From the NCBI RefSeq assembly GCF_003584165.1, contig NZ_QXFJ01000030.1:186001-250000 (forward strand): a stretch of DNA of 64,000 nt, read 5' to 3'. Under the pieces are notes generated by a model. It did not search any database. It had not been told where the DNA came from and saw only the letters and a program-made list of their open reading frames with translations. The position numbers were made by a program, and so were the translations under genes. This stretch comes from Flagellimonas aequoris. GTDB lineage: Bacteria; Bacteroidota; Bacteroidia; Flavobacteriales; Flavobacteriaceae. Below are positions 8,400 through 17,102 of this stretch, in pieces; position 1 is the first letter of the stretch; every line of letters starts with the position of its first letter.

Positions 8400-8474
8400 T
8401 GTCATTCTGAGCAAAGCGAAGAATCTCTTTTAGTAGGGATTCAATTGAGATGCTTCACGGTGTTCAGCATGACA
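8400..8474 (+). repeat. Dispersed imperfect hairpin, copy 1
   Basis: Arms of 28 bases: 8400-8427 (TGTCATTCTGAGCAAAGCGA..) and 8447-8474, whose reverse complement agrees at 22 of 28 positions. The element is of a type scattered through flavobacterial genomes. Likely a non-coding mobile or REP-like sequence. Confidence 0.7.
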
Positions 8475-8495
8475 TTTTGGTGCTAATTTATTCTA

Positions 8496-8570
8496 TGTTC
8501 ATTCTGAGCGTAGCGAAGAATCATTTGGTTTGGATAAGTTTTAGATCCTTCACGGGGTACAGATGGTACA
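8496..8570 (+). repeat. Dispersed imperfect hairpin, copy 2
   Basis: Left arm 8496-8522 (TGTTCATTCTGAGCGTAGCG..) and right arm 8544-8570; the arms agree at about 18 of 27 positions, so this copy is more decayed than copy 1. Same orientation and same total length (75 bases). Confidence 0.6.
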
Positions 8571-8572
8571 AT

Positions 8573-8600
8573 TGTCATTCTGAGCGAAGCGAAGAATCTC
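8573..8600 (+). repeat. Dispersed repeat, copy 3 (single arm)
   Basis: TGTCATTCTGAGCGAAGCGA.. up to 8600 matches the left arm of copies 1 and 2 at nearly every base; no right arm follows. It is followed by a TTGACTC/CCTGATTC tandem stretch to about 8645. Confidence 0.6.
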
Positions 8601-8651
8601 TTGACTCCTGGCTCCTGATTCTTGACTCTTGAATTTTGAATCTTTGGATAA

Positions 8652-10478
8652 TCAAATGCTGAACGATTGCATCTCCACCAGTTTTTTGTAACTGTTCTGT
8701 GCTTTCATGAGTTCATCGTGGGTGCCTTGTTCCACAATTTTTCCTTTGCTCATGACCACAATGGTGTCCGCATTTTGGATGGTGGATAGTCGGTGTGCAA
8801 TCACAATAGAAGTGCGGTTTTGCATCATTTTCTCCAAAGCGTCCTGCACCAATCGTTCACTTTCGGTATCGAGGGCCGAGGTAGCCTCGTCCAAGATCAT
8901 GATAGGTGGATTTTTGAGTACGGCCCTTGCTATGGAGAGACGTTGTTTTTGACCGCCACTCAATTTGCCACCGCCATCGCCAATATTGGTGTCGTAGCCA
9001 TGGGGGAGGTCCATAATAAAGTCGTGGGCATTGGCCACCTTGGCGGCTGCAACGATTTCCTCCATGGTGGCATTTTCTTTGCCCAGGGCGATATTGTTTT
9101 TTACCGAATCGTTGAAAAGGATGGAATCCTGTGTCACCAATCCCATGAGTCCACGAAGAGACTTTTTGGTGAGGTCCTTGATGTTGGTGCCATCTATCAA
9201 AATTTCGCCTTTGTTCACGTCGTAGAAGCGGGTTACCAGATTGGCCACGGTACTTTTACCACTTCCGGATTGGCCCACCAATGCTACCGTCTTGCCTTTT
9301 TCAACCTTTAGGTTGAAGTCTTTCAACACATAATCCTCTTCATATTTGAAACCTACATTGTTCAGCTCAATACCAGTATTGAAATCTATTTTCTCCTCGG
9401 CACCTTCTTTGTCTTTGATGGGATTTTCGGATTCCAACACTTCCAACACCCGCTCTGCTGCTGAATTTCCTTTTTTCACCCCGTAGGAAGCCTTACTAAT
9501 GGCCTTGGCAGGGGTTAAGATATTGAATGCTAGTCCCATATAGGTAATAAAAGAAGCTGGATCCAAATCATTTTCAATTAAAACCAATTGACCACCATAC
9601 CATAATAAAACACCAAAAACAACGATACCTAGGAATTCGCTGATTGGAGATGAAAGGTTTTGCCGGTTCAAAAGGGAATTCGAAAACCTGTAAAAACGAT
9701 TGGTTGAGTTTTTAAAAGTGCTATAAAATTTGGATTCAGCATTGAAAGCCTTGATGACACGCAATCCGCCCAAGGTTTCTTCTACAATGGACAAAAATTC
9801 GCCCTGTTCCTTTTGTACTTTGTCCGATTTGCGTTTAAGTGATTTTCCTATTCGGGAAATGAGCATTCCGGCAATGGGAATAAAAATAAAAACAAAAATG
9901 GTCAGCTTCACGCTGATCAGGAACATGGCTATGATCGTAAACAAGATGGTTAATGGTTCACGTACAATCAATTCCAGAATGGACAAGAAGGAATGTTGGA
10001 TTTCCAATACATCCGAAGTGATCCGGGCAATGACATCTCCTTTTCTTTTTTCGGAGAAATAGGAGATGGGTAGGTCCACAATTTTTTCGTACATCTTGTT
10101 CCGAATATCCTTGAGCACTCCATTGCGTAAAAACGTGATATAGTACATGGCGATGTAATTGAAGACGTTCTTGAAAAAGAACAAAGCCAGTACCAACCCT
10201 ATGGCCAACATGAGCCCCTTCATAGGATCATCTCCCGAAAACCCTGTTATTTTATAACTCATGTAATCGGTGAAAAAATCCTTTAATTTTCCAATACCTT
10301 GATATGTTGGAGGTGTTGTGACGCGTTTCGTTTTATCAAATAGCACGTTCAACATCGGGATCAATGCTGCATATGACAACGCACTGAAAAGCGCATATAA
10401 AATATTGAAAAAGATATTCAAATACCCGTATTTGCGGTATGGTCCTGCAAATCGGAGAATTTTCTTAAAGTAGTTCAT
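8652..10478 (-). CDS. ABC exporter, fused permease and ATPase (MsbA/lipid-A type)
   Basis: A 608-residue half-transporter of the type-IV exporter class. Residues 1-335 form six membrane segments; residues 365-608 are the ATPase with Walker A GQSGSGKST (402-410), signature LSGGQ (506-510), Walker B IMILDEATSALD (526-537) and H-loop His in IAHRLST. It should work as a homodimer in the inner membrane. The family includes lipid flippases and multidrug exporters; the exact cargo is unknown. It lies 4 bases after the phosphohexomutase gene and is surely co-transcribed with it. Confidence 0.88.
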   Translation of the reverse strand: MNYFKKILRFAGPYRKYGYLNIFFNILYALFSALSYAALIPMLNVLFDKTKRVTTPPTYQGIGKLKDFFTDYMSYKITGFSGDDPMKGLMLAIGLVLALFFFKNVFNYIAMYYITFLRNGVLKDIRNKMYEKIVDLPISYFSEKRKGDVIARITSDVLEIQHSFLSILELIVREPLTILFTIIAMFLISVKLTIFVFIFIPIAGMLISRIGKSLKRKSDKVQKEQGEFLSIVEETLGGLRVIKAFNAESKFYSTFKNSTNRFYRFSNSLLNRQNLSSPISEFLGIVVFGVLLWYGGQLVLIENDLDPASFITYMGLAFNILTPAKAISKASYGVKKGNSAAERVLEVLESENPIKDKEGAEEKIDFNTGIELNNVGFKYEEDYVLKDFNLKVEKGKTVALVGQSGSGKSTVANLVTRFYDVNKGEILIDGTNIKDLTKKSLRGLMGLVTQDSILFNDSVKNNIALGKENATMEEIVAAAKVANAHDFIMDLPHGYDTNIGDGGGKLSGGQKQRLSIARAVLKNPPIMILDEATSALDTESERLVQDALEKMMQNRTSIVIAHRLSTIQNADTIVVMSKGKIVEQGTHDELMKAQNSYKKLVEMQSFSI

Positions 10479-10482
10479 TCAC

Positions 10483-12189
10483 CTACAAATTCAATTCAGA
10501 AAGGATACCGTCAATTTTGGTTTCCAGCTGCGAATTTACGGATTTATAATCGGCAGCCTTGTCCAATTTTGCATTTGTGCTGATGTAAAACTTGACCTTG
10601 GGTTCGGTGCCACTGGGACGGGCCGCAATTCGGGTACCATCCTCGGTCTCATAGATCAATACATTGGATTTGGGCAGGTTAAGGGAAAACTCCTCGCCCG
10701 TCTGCACATTTTTGGCCGTGGAAGTATTGTAATCCTCGATCCAAAGCAATTTGGAACCTTGAACGGATTCCACAGGATTTTCCTTAAAATCCTTGAGCAT
10801 CTGTTTGATTTCTTCGGCGCCGCTCATTCCCTTTTTGGTCAGGGAAACCAGCTTTTCCTTGTAAAACCCAAACTGCACATAGGCATTGATCAATTCCTTG
10901 TAGAACGAGCTTCCTTCCGCCTTGGCATTGGACGCGATCTCGCAGGCCAAAAGGGTAGAGGTCACGGCATCTTTGTCCCGGACAAAGTCACCCACCATAA
11001 AACCAAAGCTTTCTTCACCACCACCAATAAATTTGGAGTTCGGGAAATCCTTGATCATCTTGCCGATCCACTTAAAGCCTGTCAAGGCCGTTTTGTATTC
11101 CACACCGTAGGCTTTGGCCAACTGGGCCATCATGGGGGTAGAAACAATGGTGGAGGCAATAAATTCGTTGCCCTTGAATCCTTTTTCCTTGTATTGGTCC
11201 AACAAAAACTTGGTCATCAAAACCATGGTCTGGTTTCCGTTGAGCAACTCAATCTTTCCCTCCAAATTTCGCACTGCAATGCCCAAGCGATCACTGTCGG
11301 GGTCGGTGCCCACAACCATGTCCGCGCCAATTTCCTCAGCTTTTTTAATGGCCATTTCCAAAGCTTCGGGTTCTTCGGGATTGGGCGACTTCACTGTAGG
11401 AAAGTCACCGTTAGGGGTGGCCTGTTCCTCAATAATGGTGACGTTTTTATACCCTGCCCGTTTCAATACCTCCGGAATGGCAGTGATGGATGTTCCGTGC
11501 AAGGAGGTAAATACGATCTTGAAATCGTCTTTTCCTTTAGCGTTGAAGTTGCCATTTTTCAACGAACCATCAAAGAAAGCTTCGTCCACTTCCTCATCGA
11601 TCAGATGGATCAGTGCTTCGTTTTTATCGAATTTGATATCCTCAAAGGAAAGGGAATCGATCTCTGCAATGATTTCTCCATCTTGTGGGGGGACAATCTG
11701 CCCACCATCGGCCCAATACACCTTGTACCCATTGTATTCCGGGGGGTTATGAGATGCAGTCAAAACAATACCCGCATGACATCCCAAATATTTTACGGCA
11801 AAGGAAAGTTCTGGAGTGGTACGTAGATCGGAAAACAGGTAAACACTTATACCATTGGCGGAAAAAACATCCGCCACGGTCTTTGCCAATGTTTTGGAAT
11901 TGTGCCTGCAGTCGTAAGCGATGACCACCTTAAGATCGTGGTCGGTATACGATTTTTTGAGATAGTTGCTCAATCCCTGTGTATTCTTGCCCAAGGTATA
12001 TTTGTTGATCCTATTGGTGCCGACCCCCATTACACCACGCATACCCCCGGTACCAAATTCCAAATCCTTGTAAAAACGTTCCTTGAGTTCTTCTGGATCA
12101 TTTTTCATCAAATGTTGGATTTCTTTTTTTGTTTCGTCATCAAAAAAATCGGTCAACCAAGATTGTGCGATAGCGGTAATGGAATCCAT
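10483..12189 (-). CDS. Phospho-sugar mutase (phosphoglucomutase/phosphomannomutase)
   Basis: A 568-residue alpha-D-phosphohexomutase. The phosphoserine loop TASHNPP (144-150, Ser146), the Mg loop GTDPDSDRLG (about 298-307), the sugar loop GGGEESFG and the phosphate-binding RPSGTEPK near the C-terminus are all present, so the enzyme looks active. It interconverts hexose 1- and 6-phosphates for glycan or lipopolysaccharide precursors; glucose versus mannose preference is not decidable here, but the length fits the PgcA-type phosphoglucomutases. First gene of an operon with the ABC exporter. Confidence 0.9.
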   Translation of the reverse strand: MDSITAIAQSWLTDFFDDETKKEIQHLMKNDPEELKERFYKDLEFGTGGMRGVMGVGTNRINKYTLGKNTQGLSNYLKKSYTDHDLKVVIAYDCRHNSKTLAKTVADVFSANGISVYLFSDLRTTPELSFAVKYLGCHAGIVLTASHNPPEYNGYKVYWADGGQIVPPQDGEIIAEIDSLSFEDIKFDKNEALIHLIDEEVDEAFFDGSLKNGNFNAKGKDDFKIVFTSLHGTSITAIPEVLKRAGYKNVTIIEEQATPNGDFPTVKSPNPEEPEALEMAIKKAEEIGADMVVGTDPDSDRLGIAVRNLEGKIELLNGNQTMVLMTKFLLDQYKEKGFKGNEFIASTIVSTPMMAQLAKAYGVEYKTALTGFKWIGKMIKDFPNSKFIGGGEESFGFMVGDFVRDKDAVTSTLLACEIASNAKAEGSSFYKELINAYVQFGFYKEKLVSLTKKGMSGAEEIKQMLKDFKENPVESVQGSKLLWIEDYNTSTAKNVQTGEEFSLNLPKSNVLIYETEDGTRIAARPSGTEPKVKFYISTNAKLDKAADYKSVNSQLETKIDGILSELNL

Positions 12190-12248
12190 AGTGTTTTATG
12201 CTTGTTTAGATGCTTAAAAATACAAAGATTAAAGGGTTTGGGAATACC

Positions 12249-13196
12249 CTACAGATTAATTTTATCGGAGATGGTGTATCGGGTATCGTTTTTTCTGGAA
12301 CGTACCATAATCTCGCCCAAAAAACCTGCCAAAAATAGTTGGGTACCTATGATCATGGCTGTAAGGGCGATGTAGAATTGTGGTCGTTGCGTGATCAATC
12401 GTCCTGTAGGATTCAAAAAGAGTTTGTCGATTCCCAAATAGAGCGAAAATCCAAAACCTACGATGAACATAAGCACGCCCAACGCCCCGAACAGGTGCAT
12501 GGGCCTGCGGCCAAACTTGGAAACGAACCAAATGGTGATCAGGTCCAAAAAGCCATTGATGAAACGTTCCATCCCAAATTTGGTGGTGCCGTATTTTCGG
12601 GCCTGGTGCTGGACCACTTTTTCGGAAATGTTGGAAAACCCTGCATTCTTGGCCAAAACAGGGATGTAGCGGTGCATTTCTCCATGTACCTCTATGGCCT
12701 TCACCACCTGATGGTCAAAGGCTTTTAATCCACAGTTAAAGTCGTGCAATTTTACCCCGGAGGTTTTGCGGGCAGCCCAGTTGAAGAGTTTGGAAGGGAT
12801 GTTCTTGGCAATGACCGAGTCATACCTTTTTTTCTTCCAGCCGGAAACCACTTGGTTGCCTTCTTGGGTAATCATGCGGTACATTTCGGGGATTTCCTCT
12901 GGATTGTCCTGCAAATCGGCATCCATGGTGATGACTACATCGCCTTCGGCGGCCTTAAATCCAGCATGAAGAGCCTGGGACTTTCCGAAGTTCTTCAAAA
13001 ATCGGATACCTTTCACATGTTCATTTTTTTGCGAAAGCTCCATGATGGTTTCCCAAGAACCATCGGTACTGCCATCATCAATAAAGATGATCTCATATAA
13101 AAAATGATTGGATTGCATCACCTGTACAATCCAATCATGTAGTTCTTTAAGCGATTCTTGCTCGTTGAGTAAAGGAATTACAATGGAAATCTGCAT
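12249..13196 (-). CDS. Family-2 glycosyltransferase, membrane-bound (DPM1/ArnC-like)
   Basis: A 315-residue GT2 enzyme. The catalytic domain (1-220) has the nucleotide-binding start SIVIPLLNEQESL, an IDDGSTDGS loop (39-47) and the metal-binding DADLQD (92-97). Two C-terminal transmembrane segments (about 230-255 and 270-300) fit the polyprenyl-phosphate glycosyltransferases of the DPM1/GtrB/ArnC group, which load sugars on undecaprenyl phosphate. It precedes the mutase and ABC exporter on the same strand with a 59-base gap. A TACTTTTG -7-like element lies at 13219-13226 on the minus strand, 23 bases upstream of the start. Confidence 0.85.
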   Translation of the reverse strand: MQISIVIPLLNEQESLKELHDWIVQVMQSNHFLYEIIFIDDGSTDGSWETIMELSQKNEHVKGIRFLKNFGKSQALHAGFKAAEGDVVITMDADLQDNPEEIPEMYRMITQEGNQVVSGWKKKRYDSVIAKNIPSKLFNWAARKTSGVKLHDFNCGLKAFDHQVVKAIEVHGEMHRYIPVLAKNAGFSNISEKVVQHQARKYGTTKFGMERFINGFLDLITIWFVSKFGRRPMHLFGALGVLMFIVGFGFSLYLGIDKLFLNPTGRLITQRPQFYIALTAMIIGTQLFLAGFLGEIMVRSRKNDTRYTISDKINL

Positions 13197-13238
13197 TGCT
13201 TGTTTCTCGAATTCCCTTCAAAAGTAGCATTTTTTGGT

Positions 13239-13760
13239 TTAGTATTCCGGCTTGGACTTTTTTAGGATGAGCCCAGTGATGACTCCCACGACCAAACCGA
13301 TGATGCAACTGAAGATCAAACCAATCGGATAGCGCAACCATCCTAGTTTTTTCTGCATGGCCACACCTTGTTGCCATTGTTCCTCCGTCATGGAAGGATT
13401 CTGTGCCATGGCCTTTGGTTTTGCCATTTCGATTGCCTTGTCCATAAAATCGGGCTCAATAAAGTTGATGAGCACGTACTGGTAAACAAGGGAAATGATG
13501 GTGGATACCAATGCGATTCCCACAGCGATCTTTAGGGCCTCGGAAATTTTCAGATAGCCCCCGTTGGCTTTTTTGTAGGCATTCACCCCAAGGAAAATAG
13601 CCACTACGGTCAATAGAACCGAAATGACAATAACAGGAGTGCTCATCTCATAGTGCATCTTTTGGGTGTAGAGCATTACCCCGAAGATTACGGAAACTAC
13701 GCCTAGGATCAGGCCATAGTTCAACATGAATTTACTGGCTTTTGGTTGTTGTTCTTCCAT
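13239..13760 (-). CDS. DUF4199-domain membrane protein
   Basis: A 173-residue inner-membrane protein with four hydrophobic segments: about 14-31, 38-58, 80-100 and 146-168. Between the third and fourth lies a polar loop with MAKPKAMAQNPSMTEEQW, the arrangement of DUF4199, common in Bacteroidota and often beside a GT2 gene. Function unknown. It is 42 bases upstream of the GT2 gene on the same strand and is probably in the same transcript. Confidence 0.8.
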   Translation of the reverse strand: MEEQQPKASKFMLNYGLILGVVSVIFGVMLYTQKMHYEMSTPVIVISVLLTVVAIFLGVNAYKKANGGYLKISEALKIAVGIALVSTIISLVYQYVLINFIEPDFMDKAIEMAKPKAMAQNPSMTEEQWQQGVAMQKKLGWLRYPIGLIFSCIIGLVVGVITGLILKKSKPEY

Positions 13761-13854
13761 TTTATTGATTTTTGTGTTGATTGTAGCTTGTTAGTGCTTG
13801 CTAGATGGATTTTGTTACAATAAATTTACTTTTTTATTTTTTACCTATTTTAAG

Positions 13855-13884
13855 TTGGAGGTATCAAAGAAATCATTAAATTTG
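13855..13884 (+). promoter_or_regulatory. Consensus promoter of rpmE2
   Basis: TTG (13855-13857), 19 bases, TAAATTTG (13877-13884). Perfect match to the Bacteroidota consensus, giving a leader of about 30 bases before the L31 start, as expected for a strongly expressed ribosomal-protein gene. Confidence 0.85.
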
Positions 13885-13919
13885 CACCTCGAAAATTCTG
13901 AGATTAAGCATTTAAGACG

Positions 13920-14171
13920 ATGAGAAAAGGTATACACCCAGAGAACTATAGATTGGTAGCTTTTAAAGATATGTCCAATGAGGATGTCTTTATCACCAAA
14001 TCCGCTGCTGAAGCAAAAGAGACCATCACTGTGGATGGCGTTGAGTATCCTTTGGTGAAATTGGAGATTTCAAGAACTTCGCACCCATACTACACTGGTA
14101 AGACCAAATTGGTGGATACTGCTGGTAGGATCGACAAGTTCAAGAACAAATACAAGAAATTCAGCAAGTAA
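13920..14171 (+). CDS. rpmE2: 50S ribosomal protein L31, type B (zinc-free)
   Basis: An 83-residue L31 that starts MRKGIHPENYRLVAFKDMS and contains SRTSHPYYTGK and the basic tail DKFKNKYKKFSK. It has no cysteine, so it is the C-minus (zinc-independent) form, also known as YkgM/L31B. It has its own consensus promoter and is followed by a strong terminator. In many bacteria this form replaces zinc-binding L31 when zinc is scarce; in Bacteroidota it is often the only copy. Confidence 0.95.
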   Translation: MRKGIHPENYRLVAFKDMSNEDVFITKSAAEAKETITVDGVEYPLVKLEISRTSHPYYTGKTKLVDTAGRIDKFKNKYKKFSK

Positions 14172-14216
14172 GGGGAATAGGCCGATAAGGGCCGTCTCTT
14201 TAACGAAATATACAAG

Positions 14217-14249
14217 CGCTCCTGAATCTTTTCAGGGGCGTTTTTTATT
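14217..14249 (+). terminator. Terminator of rpmE2
   Basis: CGCTCCTGAA (14217-14226) pairs with TTCAGGGGCG (14231-14240), 10 pairs including one G-U, 4-base loop, followed by TTTTTTATTT. Confidence 0.88.
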
Positions 14250-14272
14250 TTTGTACCATCCAAAGTTAAGCC

Positions 14273-15448
14273 ATGAACTATATTCTTTCCGACGGATACC
14301 ACCGCGAAGATCTTTTTCCCTTTACCTTCACACGGCCCGTATGTGAAATTCGGGTAGGCATCCTGACCATCAGGGAGAAATGGGAAAAATGGCTTGGTAC
14401 AACCGTCAGTAGCCTCACGGAGGAATACCTCTCGGAAAAATTTCCTCTTGAGATGGGGAAAGAGAATGTAGTGATCAATGAGAGCTATCTTCCCAATGCC
14501 GATGTATTGGCCGCTATCCAAAGTTTGAAAAAAGGAGAGGCTTTGATGGATCAAGATCAATACATCGCTTATGGTACCGATGATGCCAAGACACCTTTCA
14601 ACAGTGATGACTATGTGCTGATTCCGTATACTTCGGACAGCTTGACCATCAAGCATACCTGGGACATTTTTTCCAAAAACGGTGAAGCTTTGCAATCCGA
14701 TTTTGACCTGTTGACCAAAGGAAGAAAAAGTCAACCCATTTCAAGTACCAACCAAGTGTTGAACCCTGAAAATATTTTCATCGAAGAAGGTGCCACGGTA
14801 GAGTTCAGTATTTTGAACGCGTCCACAGGGCCCATCTATATTGGTAAAAATGCCTTGGTGATGGAGGGCTGCATGATCCGGGGAGGTTTCGCCCTTTGTG
14901 AAAATGCCGTTGTGAAAATGGGTGCCAAGATTTACGGACCCACCACGGCTGGACCCGGTTGTAAACTCGGTGGCGAAGTAAACAATTCAGTTCTGTTCGC
15001 CAATTCCAATAAGGGACATGATGGTTTTTTGGGCAATTCCGTGTTGGGGGAATGGTGCAATATCGGAGCCGATACCAATACTTCCAATTTAAAAAACAAC
15101 TACGCAGAGGTACGCCTGTGGAACTATAAAACAGAAGGTTTTGCCAGAACAGGTCTTCAGTTTTGTGGGCTGATGATGGGCGATCATAGCAAATGTGGTA
15201 TCAACGTCATGTTCAATACCGGAACCGTCGTGGGGGTGAGCGCCAATATTTTTGGCAGTGGATTTCCACGGAATTTTGTCCCCAGTTTCAGTTGGGGTGG
15301 GGCATCTGGGTTTACTACGTTTTTACCTAAAAAAGCCTTTGAAGTGGCCACGGCCATGATGGAACGTCGAGGCATGCAATTCAACGAAACCGAAGCTCGT
15401 ATCCTGGAACACGTTTTTGAACTTACCCAGAAGTGGCGGAACTATTGA
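14273..15448 (+). CDS. GlmU-like putative sugar nucleotidyltransferase
   Basis: A 391-residue protein with an N-terminal part related to nucleotidyltransferases (starts MNYILSDGYHREDLFPFTFT, a typical flavobacterial GlmU family protein) and a C-terminal left-handed beta-helix (about 165-340) of hexapeptide-type turns such as IYIGKNALVMEGCMIRGG, with the acyltransferase-like NIGADTNTSNLKNNY. The classical GxG(T)RM nucleotide loop of true GlmU is absent. A role in activated-sugar or cell-envelope metabolism is inferred. A TATTTTTG -7-like element (14246-14253) overlaps the T-run of the preceding terminator. It converges with the SulP gene with only 7 bases between stops. Confidence 0.8.
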   Translation: MNYILSDGYHREDLFPFTFTRPVCEIRVGILTIREKWEKWLGTTVSSLTEEYLSEKFPLEMGKENVVINESYLPNADVLAAIQSLKKGEALMDQDQYIAYGTDDAKTPFNSDDYVLIPYTSDSLTIKHTWDIFSKNGEALQSDFDLLTKGRKSQPISSTNQVLNPENIFIEEGATVEFSILNASTGPIYIGKNALVMEGCMIRGGFALCENAVVKMGAKIYGPTTAGPGCKLGGEVNNSVLFANSNKGHDGFLGNSVLGEWCNIGADTNTSNLKNNYAEVRLWNYKTEGFARTGLQFCGLMMGDHSKCGINVMFNTGTVVGVSANIFGSGFPRNFVPSFSWGGASGFTTFLPKKAFEVATAMMERRGMQFNETEARILEHVFELTQKWRNY

Positions 15449-15455
15449 AGGAATT

Positions 15456-17102
15456 TTAAATGATCTTGGCTTTTTCCACGGCGGTTTGGATATCCCGAAC
15501 AACCAATCCCTTGTTTATCAAACTGTAAAGGCCAAATTTCTCAAAATCTTTCTCCAACCCATCATTGACCCCGGAAATGATGACCTCAATTCCTTTGGAT
15601 TTAAAGGTTTTGATGATTTCTTTCAACCCTTGGAAACCCGTGGCATCTATCAACGGAACATATCGCATCCGTATGATCACCGCTTTGGGCTGGATATGCG
15701 TTTGGGTGATGGTTTCCTGAAATTGTCTTGCCGCACCAAAGAAGAGGGGACCGTTTATTTCATATAAAACGACATTCTTGGGTATTGCCAAGTTTTCGTT
15801 CTCAAAAAGTTGTTCCGCTTCTTGACTTTCGTGGGTAATGTTCTGTATTTGAACAGATTCACTCATTCTTTTCATGAATAAAAAACTTGCGAGTACTACA
15901 CCAACCTCAATGGCAATGATCAAATCAAATAGAACGGTAAGCAAAAAGGTAGTCAATAAAATGATGATGTCCATTCGGCTCCCCTTCAGAATGGATACAA
16001 ATTGCCTCCACTCGCTCATATGGTATGCGACCACTACCAAGATGCCTGCCAAGCAGGAAAGCGGGATCAATTTTGCATAAGGGGCAAACAATAACATGAT
16101 GGCCAACAGGACCAATCCGTGCACGATGCCCGCAATCGGGGTGCACCCTCCGTTCTTTACGTTGGTCGCGGTTCTGGCAATGGCACCCGTGGCAGGGATT
16201 CCGCCCAAAAGTGCAGAAAAAATATTGGCCGCCCCTTGGGCGATGAGTTCCATGTTGGAGCGATGTTTTCCACCTATCATGGAATCGGAGACCACAGCGG
16301 AGAGCAAGGATTCGATGCCTCCCAACAATGCAATGGCAAATGCAGGCTGAATGAGGGATTTCACGGTTTCAAAATCAATGGAAGGAAAAGAGGATATATC
16401 AAAATGGTTCGGGATTTCACCAAAGTTGCTTTCGATGGTATCCACAGGAATATTAAAAACGCTGACAGCTATGGTCGACAATAGGATGGCCACGATGGAT
16501 CCAGGGACTTTTGCTATCCATTTTTGAAAGAAAAGGGTCAGCAAGACCGTGCCCACAGCAATGGAGATGGCATACCCATTGACATGGCTGAAGTTTTGAA
16601 AGTAAACGGTCCATTTCTCCAAAAAATCGGAAGGAACCTCTTTGACGCCCAATCCCAAAAAATCGTTCACTTGGGAAGATAGGATGATCAACGCAATAGC
16701 GCTGGTGAATCCCACGATCAACGAGTAGGGGATAAATTTCAAGAGATTACCCAGTTTGGCAAGCCCGAACCCGATAAGGATAAAACCTGCCATAAAAGTG
16801 GCTATGGTCAACCCGGAAAGACCAAACTCTTGCACAATGCCATAAACAATGACAATGAAGGCACCTGTGGGCCCTCCGATCTGCACCCGACTTCCACCTA
16901 ACACTGAAATAATGATTCCGGCTACAATGGCCGTGATCAATCCTTTTTCAGGCGAAACCCCAGAAGCAATGGCAAAAGCGATGGCCAAGGGCAGGGCCAC
17001 GATTCCCACAATGGAACCAGAAATAATATCTTTTGAAAGTGTTTCCTTAGAGATACCTCCTTTTAGGAGGGAAAATAATTTAGGGGTGAATTCCACATTC
17101 AT
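15456..17102 (-). CDS. SulP-family inorganic anion transporter
   Basis: A 548-residue SLC26/SulP permease. Residues 20-430 hold 12-14 hydrophobic segments with the family stretches GSIVGIVALPLAIAFAIASG and GGTPATGAIARTATN-like (here GGIPATGAIARTATN); residues about 440-545 form a STAS domain (..LIDATGFQGLKEIIKTF..). Substrate may be sulfate, bicarbonate or chloride; no carbonic anhydrase gene is next to it. Single-gene unit. It is flanked by a 25-base near-direct repeat (15413-15437 and 17247-17271), described under findings. Confidence 0.9.
   Translation of the reverse strand: MNVEFTPKLFSLLKGGISKETLSKDIISGSIVGIVALPLAIAFAIASGVSPEKGLITAIVAGIIISVLGGSRVQIGGPTGAFIVIVYGIVQEFGLSGLTIATFMAGFILIGFGLAKLGNLLKFIPYSLIVGFTSAIALIILSSQVNDFLGLGVKEVPSDFLEKWTVYFQNFSHVNGYAISIAVGTVLLTLFFQKWIAKVPGSIVAILLSTIAVSVFNIPVDTIESNFGEIPNHFDISSFPSIDFETVKSLIQPAFAIALLGGIESLLSAVVSDSMIGGKHRSNMELIAQGAANIFSALLGGIPATGAIARTATNVKNGGCTPIAGIVHGLVLLAIMLLFAPYAKLIPLSCLAGILVVVAYHMSEWRQFVSILKGSRMDIIILLTTFLLTVLFDLIIAIEVGVVLASFLFMKRMSESVQIQNITHESQEAEQLFENENLAIPKNVVLYEINGPLFFGAARQFQETITQTHIQPKAVIIRMRYVPLIDATGFQGLKEIIKTFKSKGIEVIISGVNDGLEKDFEKFGLYSLINKGLVVRDIQTAVEKAKII

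Larger units (their letters stand above)
8310..8651. other. Gene-free region with dispersed repeats
   Basis: 342 bases between the ECF sigma start and the ABC-transporter stop. It holds the upstream region of the sigma operon (about 8310-8350), an AT-rich CAATTAGCAATAATCAATT block (8351-8393), three GTCATTCTGAGCnnAGCGAAGAATC elements, and a TTGACTCnTG-type tandem (8601-8645). Short open frames here encode the HSERSEES-type peptide that this repeat always gives and are not genes. Confidence 0.75.

Noticed and set aside
8450-8632. 60-residue plus-strand frame in the repeat region (contains HSERSEESL)
   Set aside because: It is the translation of the dispersed repeat and not a gene.
10759-11826. 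355-residue plus-strand frame inside the phosphohexomutase gene
   Set aside because: Antisense shadow; the minus-strand gene has all catalytic motifs and full length.
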